Notes under the pieces: generated by a model
Told to the model about the DNA's origin: nothing
Seen by the model: the letters and a program-made list of their open reading frames with translations, nothing else
Databases searched by the model: none
Shown here: one piece after another, positions 54,927 to 63,003 of the stretch
Numbering within the stretch: the first letter of the stretch is position 1
How the letters are laid out: every line of letters starts with the position of its first letter
Position numbers and translations under genes: made by a program
DNA from: Pseudomonas sp. UYIF39
GTDB taxonomy: Bacteria; Pseudomonadota; Gammaproteobacteria; Pseudomonadales; Pseudomonadaceae
DNA length: 64,000 bases
Assembly (NCBI RefSeq): GCF_029963765.1
Contig: NZ_JALBYU010000002.1
Span: 345,035 to 409,034, forward strand
Direction: 5' to 3'

Positions 54927-55679
54927 TTACTGGCGAAGCGTTGAAGTGTCCTGCCCCACCGCCAGTCCCGCGCGAATCGCCGCCAATGCTGCCTGGTAAT
55001 AAGCCTTGCCCTCGGTGGACTCGGCGAAGGTCGCGAACTCTTCCAGTTCCTCGTCCGACAGGTCGCGATAGACATACAGCAGCGTGTTGTTCAGGTCGTT
55101 GCCGATCTGGTCCATCAAGCGCTGACGCTGACCATTCAACATGCCTTGAGCCTGACCACTGCCGAGCAGGCCGGGGATCATCGAACTGAGGCTGTCGGCC
55201 GCGACGCCGGCAATCGCCAGGCTGACTTCAGCGCCAGCTTCGCGAGCGGGCAGGGCCTGGGCCAGATGGCCGATGATCAGCATGCGACTGTCGCTAGCCT
55301 GGATCTTGGGCAAACCCTTGGCGTTTTTTGCCAATTGATCACGACGGGTCGCGAGCAATTCGGCGGCCACGATTTTCTTGCCCAAGGGTGACTGAAAGAA
55401 TGTCAGCGCAGGTTTCGGATCGGCGAGGGTCTTGCGCAATTGCGCTTCGGCGCGCTGGTCGACGGCCTGGGGGGCAAAGCGCTGATTACTGTTATTCACC
55501 AGCGCTTGGAAAACGGCGGGTGGCAGGCTGTTCTGATACCGCTGCTGAGCGGCCGAGAGAGCGTCGTTGAAATGCGCGCGTTGTTCTGGCCAACCGGCGA
55601 CCTTGTACAGCTGGTCGTGGCCGTCTGCCCAAGCGGGCAATACACAGAACATCAACAGTGAAAAAAGCAAACGGCGCAT
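54927..55679 (-). CDS. DUF2059 domain-containing exported protein (250 aa)
   Basis: Signal peptide MRRLLFSLLMFCVLPAWA then DGHDQLYKVAGWPEQRAHFN. It contains two DUF2059-type helical segments; the clearest is near the C-terminus: LSDEELEEFATFAESTEGKA followed by YYQAALAAIRAGL, a pattern typical of the family. Likely periplasmic; function unknown. ATG 55679 has CAGGAGTCCC just upstream; the frame is open to 55817 but lacks a signal peptide there. It is convergent with the alpha/beta hydrolase gene with 15 bases between stops. Confidence 0.82.
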   Translation of the reverse strand: MRRLLFSLLMFCVLPAWADGHDQLYKVAGWPEQRAHFNDALSAAQQRYQNSLPPAVFQALVNNSNQRFAPQAVDQRAEAQLRKTLADPKPALTFFQSPLGKKIVAAELLATRRDQLAKNAKGLPKIQASDSRMLIIGHLAQALPAREAGAEVSLAIAGVAADSLSSMIPGLLGSGQAQGMLNGQRQRLMDQIGNDLNNTLLYVYRDLSDEELEEFATFAESTEGKAYYQAALAAIRAGLAVGQDTSTLRQ

Positions 55680-55787
55680 AGGGACTCCTGTCAGCAGGCG
55701 ACTATTCTCCGTGTGGCATTCGTCCTTGTCGAGAATTCGTATCAACCCGCTGCGCGGCTCTGTCGGATTTTCAGGCACAGGATTACT

Positions 55788-56420
55788 ATGCGCGGCATGC
55801 GAATACCCTCTGATCACCCGCTGCTGTTACGTATCGTCGACGACTTGGCTGAGCACGGCTGGTCGCAGCAGAATGTTTTCCTTCCACTGGGTCTGACCCA
55901 GGAACTGGCGGCTGAGTGCCGTAAACGTGCTGCCGAGGGCGAATTGGCTCCGGCCGCCGTGGGGCGCGGGTCGACATCCGAGATTCGCGAGGCGATTCGC
56001 GGCGACCATATCCAGTGGATCGAGCCCGGCCAGGCGTTGGCGTGCGACAGCTATCTGGATTTGATGGACAGTCTGCGCGAAGCGATGAATCGTGGTTTGT
56101 TTCTGGGCCTGGAAGATTTCGAAAGCCATTTCGCGCTGTACCCGCCCGGAGCGTTCTACCTCAAGCATGTCGACCGTTTTCGCGACGACGACCGGCGCAT
56201 GGTGTCGGCGGTGGTCTATCTCAACGACGCCTGGCTGCCCGAGCACGGCGGCCAGTTGCGCATGTACCTTGGGGAAGGCGTCGAACACGATGTAGTGCCT
56301 ACCGGCGGATGCCTGGTGGTGTTCCTGTCGGGTGAAGTGCCCCACGAAGTCCTGCCCGCGACCCGCGATCGCCTGTCGTTGACCGGCTGGTTCCGGCGCC
56401 GTGGCAACGAGCCGTTCTGA
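55788..56420 (+). CDS. 2OG-Fe(II) oxygenase family protein (210 aa)
   Basis: A prolyl 4-hydroxylase-type dioxygenase fold. The metal triad appears as His and Asp in FYLKHVDRFRDDDRRMVSAV and a later His in SGEVPHEVLPATRDRLSLTG, with the Arg (TRDRLSL) that binds 2-oxoglutarate. GDHIQWIEPGQ near residue 71 and GGQLRMYLGEG also fit. ATG 55788 has CAGGA seven bases upstream; a second ATG three codons later is possible. It ends two bases before the DUF523 gene, so they are probably co-transcribed. Substrate unknown. Confidence 0.85.
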   Translation: MRGMRIPSDHPLLLRIVDDLAEHGWSQQNVFLPLGLTQELAAECRKRAAEGELAPAAVGRGSTSEIREAIRGDHIQWIEPGQALACDSYLDLMDSLREAMNRGLFLGLEDFESHFALYPPGAFYLKHVDRFRDDDRRMVSAVVYLNDAWLPEHGGQLRMYLGEGVEHDVVPTGGCLVVFLSGEVPHEVLPATRDRLSLTGWFRRRGNEPF

Positions 56421-56422
56421 TC

Positions 56423-56908
56423 ATGCAAAAAATTCTGGTAAGCCGCTGTCTGCTGGGCCACCGCGTACGTTACGACGGCGGGGCGAGTGGACCGTTCGAT
56501 CAGCTTCAGCAGTGGCTTGATGAAGGTCGGGTGGTGCCGTTGTGTCCAGAGGTCGCCGGCGGGTTGCCGACGCCAAGGGCAGCGGCGGAAATTCCGGGCG
56601 GGCAGGGTGCTGAAGTGCTTGATGGTTACGCCTCAGTGATCACCACCGAGGGCGTGGACGTCAGCGCCGAGTTTCTCTTGGGGGCTTATCAGGCATTGGA
56701 ACTGGTGCAAAAGCACGGCATCCGCATTGCCGTACTCAAGGCCAACAGCCCGTCTTGCGGGAATCTGTTGACCTATGACGGGACGTTCAGTGGTGTGAAG
56801 GTGAGTGGCGAAGGCGTGACTGCGGCATTGCTCAAGCGCCATGGCGTTCAGGTCTTCAGTGAGCTGGAGTTGCCGCAAGCGGCGGCAGTCCTGGCAACCC
56901 TGAATTAA
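56423..56908 (+). CDS. DUF523 domain-containing protein (161 aa)
   Basis: A full DUF523 domain: KILVSRCLLGHRVRYDGGAS at the N-terminus, VVPLCPEVAGGLPTPRAAAE near residue 36, and AVLKANSPSCGNLLTYDGTF near residue 103, with conserved Cys residues (for example Cys9, and the Cys of PSCGN) that may bind metal. Function is not established. It starts two bases after the oxygenase gene. A BIME follows. Confidence 0.88.
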   Translation: MQKILVSRCLLGHRVRYDGGASGPFDQLQQWLDEGRVVPLCPEVAGGLPTPRAAAEIPGGQGAEVLDGYASVITTEGVDVSAEFLLGAYQALELVQKHGIRIAVLKANSPSCGNLLTYDGTFSGVKVSGEGVTAALLKRHGVQVFSELELPQAAAVLATLN

Positions 56909-56926
56909 CGCCCTACACAAAACCAC

Positions 56927-57015
56927 TGTGGGAGCGAGCTTGCTCGCGATGGGGCCATACCAGCCAACATTGATGTTGAATGTCAGGCCGCCATCGCGAG
57001 CAAGCTCGCACACAG
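56927..57015. repeat. BIME: two inverted REP elements (CTCGCGATGG type)
   Basis: TGTGGGAGCGAGCTTGCTCG at 56927-56952 faces an inverse unit at 56991-57014 across 38 bases. The tail is the CTCGCGAT type, unlike those at 37413 and 48542. Confidence 0.85.
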
Positions 57016-57035
57016 GGTTACTCATCAGCCTCAAC

Positions 57036-57623
57036 TCAGGGTTTCGGCGCCACGCTCGTATCCGCCCCCAACCACTTCTGCGACAACGCCTCCAATCGCC
57101 CATCCGCCTTGATCCGCTGCAGCGCGTTTTCCAGGCTGGCGCGAAACGCCGGGTTACCTTTCTGAAACGGAATCGCCAGGCTCACTGCCGGGCCAGCCTT
57201 CGGCTTCTCTTCCGTCAGTGACTGCACCAGCAGCATCGAGCGAGGTTGCTCTTCCTTCTGCGCGATCAATTGCGCATTAGTGTGAATGTAAGGTTCGCTG
57301 AAATCGAAACGATCCTTGAGGTCTGGGGTCACTGCTATGTGGTTGATGGCGATGTCGTATTTACCGCTTTCGACACCGGTCAACAGATCGCCTGAATCGG
57401 TAACGACGAAGTCGGCCCGCACATCCAGCTCGTTGGCCAGGAGTTGACCCAACTCGACTTCGAAGCCCGAGAGTTGACCATCGTCCTTGAAATTGAAGGG
57501 CGGTGTATTAGCCTCAAGGGCAATACGCAATTCGCCACGGTCGTTTACATCGTCAATCAGTTCGGCATGAGCCAAAGGGCTCAGAAGGGGTAGCAGGCAG
57601 ATCAGGCCAGGCAGAAAACGCAT
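57036..57623 (-). CDS. Shortened FliY-like amino-acid ABC binding protein (195 aa)
   Basis: Signal peptide MRFLPGLICLLPLLSPLAHA then ELIDDVNDRGELRIALEANT and PPFNFKDDGQLSGFEVELGQ, the first lobe of a class 3 periplasmic binding protein. The frame runs as expected up to SEPYIHTNAQLIAQK, then passes through EEQPRSMLLVQSLTEEKPK and rejoins family-like AIPFQKGNPAFRASLENALQ. About 60 residues of the second lobe, including the usual ligand-site Asp strand, are missing, so total length is about 195 rather than 260. ATG 57623 follows AAGGAG. It may be a decayed or re-purposed protein; no transport genes are adjacent. Confidence 0.8.
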   Translation of the reverse strand: MRFLPGLICLLPLLSPLAHAELIDDVNDRGELRIALEANTPPFNFKDDGQLSGFEVELGQLLANELDVRADFVVTDSGDLLTGVESGKYDIAINHIAVTPDLKDRFDFSEPYIHTNAQLIAQKEEQPRSMLLVQSLTEEKPKAGPAVSLAIPFQKGNPAFRASLENALQRIKADGRLEALSQKWLGADTSVAPKP

Positions 57624-57757
57624 GGTCACTCCTTTGAATTCATTATCGCGACGCTCTGTTCAGGCTCGCTTTGCTATGGTTGTCGAGAGCCTTCGACAAC
57701 GAATGGCCGTGAAGTTGTCATGGCCACGCGGATTTTACGAAAAAACTGGAGAAGAGA

Positions 57758-58183
57758 ATGAAAACCTTTGTGTCACGAGCAGCATTGGCTGGCCTGTTGA
57801 TGGGTGCTTCGATGTTGGCAACGGCTGCGACTCCGGCCCCCAAGGGTGCAGAAGTGTCCATCGTTTCTCCTGCGGACGGAGCTACGGTTCCGCAAACCGT
57901 CGTGGTCAAGTTCGCTGTCGAGAACATGGCGCTGGCGCCTGCGGGCGATGTCACCAAGAACACCGGCCATCACCACTTGCTGATCGATGTCGACCAACTG
58001 CCAGCCGCCGGCGCGCCGATCCCCAACGATGCCAGCCACCTGCATTTCGGCAAGGCACAGACCCAGGCTGAAGTAAAGCTGACGCCGGGCAAGCACACCT
58101 TGCAGCTGGAACTGGGCGATAGCGGCCACATGCCGTTCGATCCGCCGATCGTGTCGGAGAAGATCACCGTCAACGTCAAGTAA
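57758..58183 (+). CDS. DUF4399 domain-containing exported protein (141 aa)
   Basis: Signal peptide MKTFVSRAALAGLLMGASML, cut near ATA before TPAPKGAEVSIVSPADGATV. The mature part is one small beta-rich domain with conserved HHHLLIDVDQLPAAGAPIPN and DASHLHFGKAQTQAEVKLTP, finishing GHMPFDPPIVSEKITVNVK. This is the DUF4399 pattern, found in periplasmic proteins; function unknown, His-rich HHH suggests metal contact. GGAGAAGAG precedes the ATG. A bidirectional terminator separates it from serA. Confidence 0.88.
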   Translation: MKTFVSRAALAGLLMGASMLATAATPAPKGAEVSIVSPADGATVPQTVVVKFAVENMALAPAGDVTKNTGHHHLLIDVDQLPAAGAPIPNDASHLHFGKAQTQAEVKLTPGKHTLQLELGDSGHMPFDPPIVSEKITVNVK

Positions 58184-58212
58184 CCTGCTCGGAATAAAGA
58201 ACCGCACCCATG

Positions 58213-58242
58213 AAAAAGGAGACCCGTAGGTCTCCTTTTTTG
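58213..58242. terminator. Bidirectional terminator between DUF4399 gene and serA
   Basis: AAAAAGGAGACC, CGTA loop, GGTCTCCTTTTTT. Confidence 0.93.
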
Positions 58243-58257
58243 TCGCTTAAGTCACTA

Positions 58258-59487
58258 TCAGAACAACACGCGGCAACGAATGGTGCCGTTGATGTGCTGC
58301 AGCTTCTCTTGCGCCATTTCCGAGTACTCGGCGTCTACGTCGATCACGACATAGCCGACTTTCTCGTTGGTTTGCAGGAACTGACCGGAAATGTTGATAC
58401 CGTTTTCGGCGAAGACCTTGTTGATCTCGCTCATCACACCCGGAATGTTCTCGTGGATGTGCAGCAGACGGTGCTTGCCAGGGTGAGCCGGCAGGGCCAC
58501 TTCCGGGAAGTTTACCGACGATACCGAGGTACCGTTGTCGCTGTACTTGACCAGTTTTTCCGCTACTTCCAGACCGATGTTGGCTTGGGCTTCAGCGGTT
58601 GAGCCGCCGATGTGCGGGGTCAGGATCACGTTGTCCAGGCCACGCAGCGGGCTTTCGAACTCTTCTTCGTTGGAGCGAGGCTCCACCGGGAATACGTCGA
58701 TGGCCGCGCCGATCAGGTGCTTGTCCTTGATCGCGTCCGCCAGAGCGTCCAGTTCGACCACGGTGCCGCGAGCGGCGTTGATCAGGATGCCGCCCTTCTT
58801 GATTGCACGGATTTCCTTCTCGCCGATCATCCACTGGGTGGCTGCGGTTTCCGGAACGTGCAGGGTGACGATGTCGGACATGCCCAGCAGCTCGGTCAGG
58901 TTACCGACCTGAGTCGCGTTGCCCAATGGCAGCTTGGTCACGGTGTCGTAGAAGTACACCTGCATGCCCAGGCCTTCAGCCAGGACCGACAGTTGAGTGC
59001 CGATCGAGCCGTAACCGACGATGCCCAGCTTCTTGCCACGGATCTCGAAGGAGTTGGCCGCGCTCTTGATCCAACCGCCACGGTGGCAGGAAGCGTTCTT
59101 CTCAGGGATGCCGCGCAGCAACAGGATCGCTTCTGCCAGCACCAGTTCCGCGACGGAGCGAGTGTTGGAGTACGGCGCGTTGAACACTGCAATGCCGCGT
59201 TCGCGGGCAGCGTTCAGGTCAACCTGGTTGGTGCCGATGCAGAAACAGCCGACAGCGACCAGTTTCTTCGCGTGATCGAAGATCTCTTCGGTCAGTTGAG
59301 TGCGGGAGCGAATGCCGATGAAGTGCGCATCAGCGATCTTTTCCTTCAGCTGGGCTTCCGGCAGAGAACCTGTGAGGTACTCGATGCTGGTGTAGCCCGC
59401 CGACTTGAGGACGTCGACAGCCGATTGGTGGACGCCTTCGAGAAGAAGGAACTTGATCTTGCTCTTATCGAGAGAAGTCTTGCTCAT
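58258..59487 (-). CDS. serA: D-3-phosphoglycerate dehydrogenase (409 aa)
   Basis: First enzyme of serine synthesis. Nucleotide motif KLGIVGYGSIGTQLSVLAEG near residue 152, catalytic segments NAARGTVVELDALADAI and ILTPHIGGSTAEAQANIGLE (His near residue 290), and a C-terminal ACT domain from about residue 335 ending GTIRCRVLF that binds serine for feedback inhibition. Length 409 is the E. coli-like type. It is divergent from a D-2-hydroxyglutarate dehydrogenase-type gene; SerA side activity makes D-2-hydroxyglutarate, which that enzyme can reoxidise (shown in P. stutzeri). A palindrome lies between the two. Confidence 0.95.
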   Translation of the reverse strand: MSKTSLDKSKIKFLLLEGVHQSAVDVLKSAGYTSIEYLTGSLPEAQLKEKIADAHFIGIRSRTQLTEEIFDHAKKLVAVGCFCIGTNQVDLNAARERGIAVFNAPYSNTRSVAELVLAEAILLLRGIPEKNASCHRGGWIKSAANSFEIRGKKLGIVGYGSIGTQLSVLAEGLGMQVYFYDTVTKLPLGNATQVGNLTELLGMSDIVTLHVPETAATQWMIGEKEIRAIKKGGILINAARGTVVELDALADAIKDKHLIGAAIDVFPVEPRSNEEEFESPLRGLDNVILTPHIGGSTAEAQANIGLEVAEKLVKYSDNGTSVSSVNFPEVALPAHPGKHRLLHIHENIPGVMSEINKVFAENGINISGQFLQTNEKVGYVVIDVDAEYSEMAQEKLQHINGTIRCRVLF

Positions 59488-59593
59488 CTGCGTAAACCTG
59501 TATCCCGGAGAAAAATGGCAGGAAATAGCCAGCAGACGCTGACCCGGACGGCAAGAAAGCCGTCGCCACAGAATAGCCGTTGGGCACTATCCT

Positions 59594-59625
59594 GCGGGGT
59601 CGGTATGCTAGCATACGCACCCCGC
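59594..59625. promoter_or_regulatory. Near-perfect 32-base palindrome in the serA/flavoprotein interval
   Basis: GCGGGGT...ACCCCGC outer arms and GTATGCTAGCATAC centre; only two central positions mismatch. It is 107 bases from serA start and 67 from the divergent start, a good place for an operator. Confidence 0.55.
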
Positions 59626-59691
59626 TAAACACTCATTCCTGCGACGTGAAGCGTTCTCAGGATGACCATGAATTGTTCGAGAGTTCTGTCG

Positions 59692-61086
59692 ATGACCAAT
59701 CCTGCCCTGATTGAAGAGCTGAAGACCCTGGTTGAGCCTGGCAAGGTGCTGACCGATGCCGACTCCCTGAATGCTTACGGTAAGGATTGGACCAAGCATT
59801 TCGCCCCGGCCCCGACCGCTATCGTGTTCCCCAAGACCACCGAGCAGGTCCAGGCCATTGTTCGTTGGGCCAATGAGCACAAAATTGCGCTGGTGCCGTC
59901 CGGAGGTCGCACCGGGCTGTCCGCCGCGGCTGTGGCTGCCAATGGCGAAGTCGTTGTGTCCTTCGACTACATGAACCAGATCCTCGACGTGAACATGACC
60001 GACCGCACCGCAGTCTGCCAGCCAGGCGTGGTCACCGAGCATTTGCAGAACGTCGCCGAAGAAAAAGGCCTGTACTACCCGGTGGATTTCGCCTCCGCAG
60101 GTTCGAGCCAGATTGGCGGCAATATTGGCACCAATGCCGGCGGGATCAAGGTGATTCGCTACGGCATGACCCGTAACTGGGTGGCCGGCATGAAGGTCGT
60201 CACCGGCAAAGGCGATCTGCTGGAACTGAACAAAGACCTGATCAAGAACGCCACCGGTTACGACCTGCGTCAGCTGTTCATTGGCGCTGAAGGCACCCTG
60301 GGTTTCGTGGTCGAAGCCACCATGCGTCTGGATCGTGCCCCGAAAAACCTCACCGCCATGGTCCTCGGCACTGCCGATTTCGACTCGATCATGCCGGTAT
60401 TGCACGCGTTCCAGAGCAAACTCGACCTGACTGCCTTCGAATTTTTCTCCGATAAAGCCCTGGCGAAGGTCATGGCTCGCGGCGACGTGCCGGTGCCGTT
60501 CGAAACAGATTGCCCGTTCTACGCGCTGCTGGAATTCGAAGCGACCACCGAAGAAGTGGCCAACCACGCCCTGGAAACCTTCGAGCATTGCGTTGAGCAG
60601 GGCTGGGTGCTGGACGGCGTGATGAGCCAGAGCGAAACCCAGCTGCAAAACCTCTGGAAGCTGCGCGAATACATCTCCGAGACCATTTCCCACTGGACCC
60701 CATACAAGAACGACATTTCGGTCACTGTGTCGAAAGTCCCGGCGTTCCTGAAGGAAATCGACGCGATCGTCGGCGAACACTACCCGGATTTCGAAATCGT
60801 CTGGTTCGGCCACATCGGCGACGGCAACCTGCACTTGAACATCCTCAAGCCGGAAAACCTGAGCAAGGACGAGTTCTTCGCCAAGTGTGCGACCGTCAAC
60901 AAGTGGGTGTTCGAAACCGTCGAGAAGTACAACGGCTCGATTTCCGCCGAGCATGGCGTGGGCATGACCAAGCGTGACTACTTGACCTACAGCCGCTCGC
61001 CGGTTGAGATCGAGTACATGAAAGCCGTCAAAGCGGTGTTCGACCCGAACGGCATCATGAACCCGGGCAAGATCTTCGCTGTTTGA
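59692..61086 (+). CDS. FAD-binding oxidase, D-2-hydroxyglutarate dehydrogenase-type (464 aa)
   Basis: A VAO/PCMH-fold flavoprotein. The FAD-binding domain shows IALVPSGGRTGLSAAAVAAN near residue 62 and FASAGSSQIGGNIGTNAGGI, followed by the C-terminal FAD-linked oxidase cap with WFGHIGDGNLHLNI and SAEHGVGMTKRDYL. The family includes D-lactate and D-2-hydroxyglutarate dehydrogenases; divergence from serA favours the D-2-hydroxyglutarate role, recycling a by-product of SerA. ATG 59692 matches the family N-terminus (MTNPALIEELKTLVEPG); two other in-frame ATGs lie upstream at 59662 and 59668. FAH-family gene follows. Confidence 0.88.
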   Translation: MTNPALIEELKTLVEPGKVLTDADSLNAYGKDWTKHFAPAPTAIVFPKTTEQVQAIVRWANEHKIALVPSGGRTGLSAAAVAANGEVVVSFDYMNQILDVNMTDRTAVCQPGVVTEHLQNVAEEKGLYYPVDFASAGSSQIGGNIGTNAGGIKVIRYGMTRNWVAGMKVVTGKGDLLELNKDLIKNATGYDLRQLFIGAEGTLGFVVEATMRLDRAPKNLTAMVLGTADFDSIMPVLHAFQSKLDLTAFEFFSDKALAKVMARGDVPVPFETDCPFYALLEFEATTEEVANHALETFEHCVEQGWVLDGVMSQSETQLQNLWKLREYISETISHWTPYKNDISVTVSKVPAFLKEIDAIVGEHYPDFEIVWFGHIGDGNLHLNILKPENLSKDEFFAKCATVNKWVFETVEKYNGSISAEHGVGMTKRDYLTYSRSPVEIEYMKAVKAVFDPNGIMNPGKIFAV

Positions 61087-61122
61087 CTTTTGAATTTAAG
61101 AGCTACGAAACAGGAGTCGGTA

Positions 61123-61788
61123 ATGAGCTATCAGCACCAGTATGTCGACGGTACGCGTATTCATTTTCCGCTGGGGAAAGTGGTGTGCATTGGCCGTAAC
61201 TACGCCGAACACGCCAAGGAACTGGACAACCCGGTGCCTACCGAGCCGCTGCTGTTCATCAAGCCGGGCAGTTGCGTCGTGCCGCTGGAAGGTGGTTTCA
61301 GCATTCCGACCGACCGTGGTTCGGTGCATTACGAAGCGGAAATCGCGGTGTTGATTGGCAAGCCTTTGTCGACCAAACCGAGCCGTGAAGAAGTGCTCGA
61401 TGCTATCTCCGGTTTCGCCCCGGCCCTTGACTTGACCCTGCGCGACAAGCAGGCCGAGCTGAAAGCCAAGGGCCTGCCTTGGGAAATCGCCAAGTCCTTC
61501 GATGGTGCGGCGGTGATTGCGCCCTTCGTGTCCGGTAGCACGTTCGCTGACCTGACCGACATCGGCATCCGCCTGACCATCAACGGCGAAGTGCGCCAGG
61601 ACGGCAACAGCAGCGCGATGCTCAACCCAATCGTGCCGATGATCCAGCACATGGCCGGCTGCTTCTCGCTGCAGGCCGGTGACGTGATCCTGACGGGTAC
61701 GCCTGTGGGTGTTGGCCCGCTGAATGTCGGTGATGAACTGGTGATCGAGTTGCCAGGCGCCAGCAGCTTCACCAGTAGCGTGCGCTAA
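61123..61788 (+). CDS. Fumarylacetoacetate hydrolase family protein (221 aa)
   Basis: A single FAH C-terminal domain. It begins MSYQHQYVDGTRIHFPLGKV and shows VCIGRNYAEHAKELDNPVPT near residue 20, VHYEAEIAVLIGKPLS near residue 66 (Glu ligands), and DVILTGTPVGVGPLNVGDEL near residue 186, the metal-binding core. The small length fits acylpyruvase/oxaloacetate decarboxylase-type members. GGAGTCGG precedes the ATG at 61123. It is 36 bases after the flavoprotein gene and could act on its 2-oxo acid product. Confidence 0.88.
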   Translation: MSYQHQYVDGTRIHFPLGKVVCIGRNYAEHAKELDNPVPTEPLLFIKPGSCVVPLEGGFSIPTDRGSVHYEAEIAVLIGKPLSTKPSREEVLDAISGFAPALDLTLRDKQAELKAKGLPWEIAKSFDGAAVIAPFVSGSTFADLTDIGIRLTINGEVRQDGNSSAMLNPIVPMIQHMAGCFSLQAGDVILTGTPVGVGPLNVGDELVIELPGASSFTSSVR

Positions 61789-61807
61789 CCAAGACACTGC
61801 CAAACCC

Positions 61808-61897
61808 TGTGGGAGCGAGCCTGCTCGCGATAGCGGTCTGTCATTCGACATCATTGTTGAATGTGCTGGCCTCATCGCGAGCAGGCTCGCTCCCACA
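61808..61897. repeat. BIME: two inverted REP elements (CTCGCGAT type)
   Basis: TGTGGGAGCGAGCCTGCTCG at 61808 faces an inverse unit at 61874-61897. Same subtype as 56927 and 63940. Confidence 0.87.
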
Positions 61898-62046
61898 TTT
61901 GGTTTCTGTGATGGGCAATGGAAGGGCTTTCCCGCCATTTCCCGTTTTTTTCACATCTTCTCCGGATAATTCCGGGACTTGCGGCGTCTGAGCCGGTCCC
62001 AATTATGCTATTACCCATAGCCTGAATTTCTGGAACTCATCCCTCG

Positions 62047-62976
62047 ATGGTCACCCAACAACCACTGCCCAAGCTTAAAACTGCCCGCCGCTCGCGCTTT
62101 TTCATGCGTTGGTATTTCTGGCTTTTGCTGGTGGCCGCCGCCTATGGCCTCGCGTTTGCGATGCATTGGGATGACCGCGGTGTGCTTTGGGTGCTGGAAC
62201 GTTTCGAAAGTCCCGCCGAACGTCAGCAGAGTGTCTGGCTGCCGGATTACCGGGCAGTGATCGATGCCAAAGTGCTGCCGGGCATGGAAAAGGATGAAGC
62301 GTCCGACCTGGCCTACAACCCGCAAACCAAAACCCTGTTCTCAGTCATGGGCAAGAACCCGTTCCTCGTCGAATTGACCCTGCAGGGCGACGTGCTGCGC
62401 AAAATGCCGCTGGTGGGCTGGAGCAATCCTGAAGGCGTGACCGTGATGGGCAACGGTCTGCTGGCCATCGTCGATGAGCGTGACCACATGCTCTCCATCG
62501 TCAAGGTTGACGCTGACACCCGCGAGCTGAACATCGCCAACTTCCCGAAATACGACCTCGGTCCCTCGAAAGACCAGAACAAGGCCTTCGAAGCAGTCGT
62601 CTGGGATTCGCGCAATCAGCAGATGTTGCTGGGTGAAGAGCGTCCACCGGCGTTGTTCACCTGGAAAAGCAACGATGGCCAGACACTCACCGGTGACAAG
62701 CAGAAACTCGCCAGTGACGAACTGGACATCCGCAACCTCTCGGCGCTGGCCATCGACCCGCGCACTGGCCACACCCTGGTGTTGTCTGCCGACTCCCACT
62801 TATTGCTGGAGCTGGACGAGAGAGGCGAGCAGGTCAGCTTCATGACCTTGCTGGGTGGCTTCAATGGTCTGAAGAAGACCATTCCTCGCGCCGAAGGCGT
62901 GACCATGGACGAGGCGGGGACGCTGTACATGGTGAGTGAGCCAAACCTGTTCTACCGCTTCGAAAAGCAGAAATAA
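62047..62976 (+). CDS. SdiA-regulated domain protein, copy 1 (309 aa)
   Basis: A membrane-anchored beta-propeller of the SdiA-regulated family (PF06977). N-terminal hydrophobic segment WYFWLLLVAAAYGLAFAMHW (residues 22-41), then propeller repeats such as EASDLAYNPQTKTLFSVMGK, EGVTVMGNGLLAIVDERDHM and LSALAIDPRTGHTLVLSADS, finishing EGVTMDEAGTLYMVSEPNLF. The soluble part likely faces the periplasm. Function is not established. The next gene is a paralogue starting 27 bases later. Confidence 0.83.
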   Translation: MVTQQPLPKLKTARRSRFFMRWYFWLLLVAAAYGLAFAMHWDDRGVLWVLERFESPAERQQSVWLPDYRAVIDAKVLPGMEKDEASDLAYNPQTKTLFSVMGKNPFLVELTLQGDVLRKMPLVGWSNPEGVTVMGNGLLAIVDERDHMLSIVKVDADTRELNIANFPKYDLGPSKDQNKAFEAVVWDSRNQQMLLGEERPPALFTWKSNDGQTLTGDKQKLASDELDIRNLSALAIDPRTGHTLVLSADSHLLLELDERGEQVSFMTLLGGFNGLKKTIPRAEGVTMDEAGTLYMVSEPNLFYRFEKQK

Positions 62977-63003
62977 GCCCGTACTGATTCCGAGCTTGCC
63001 CGA

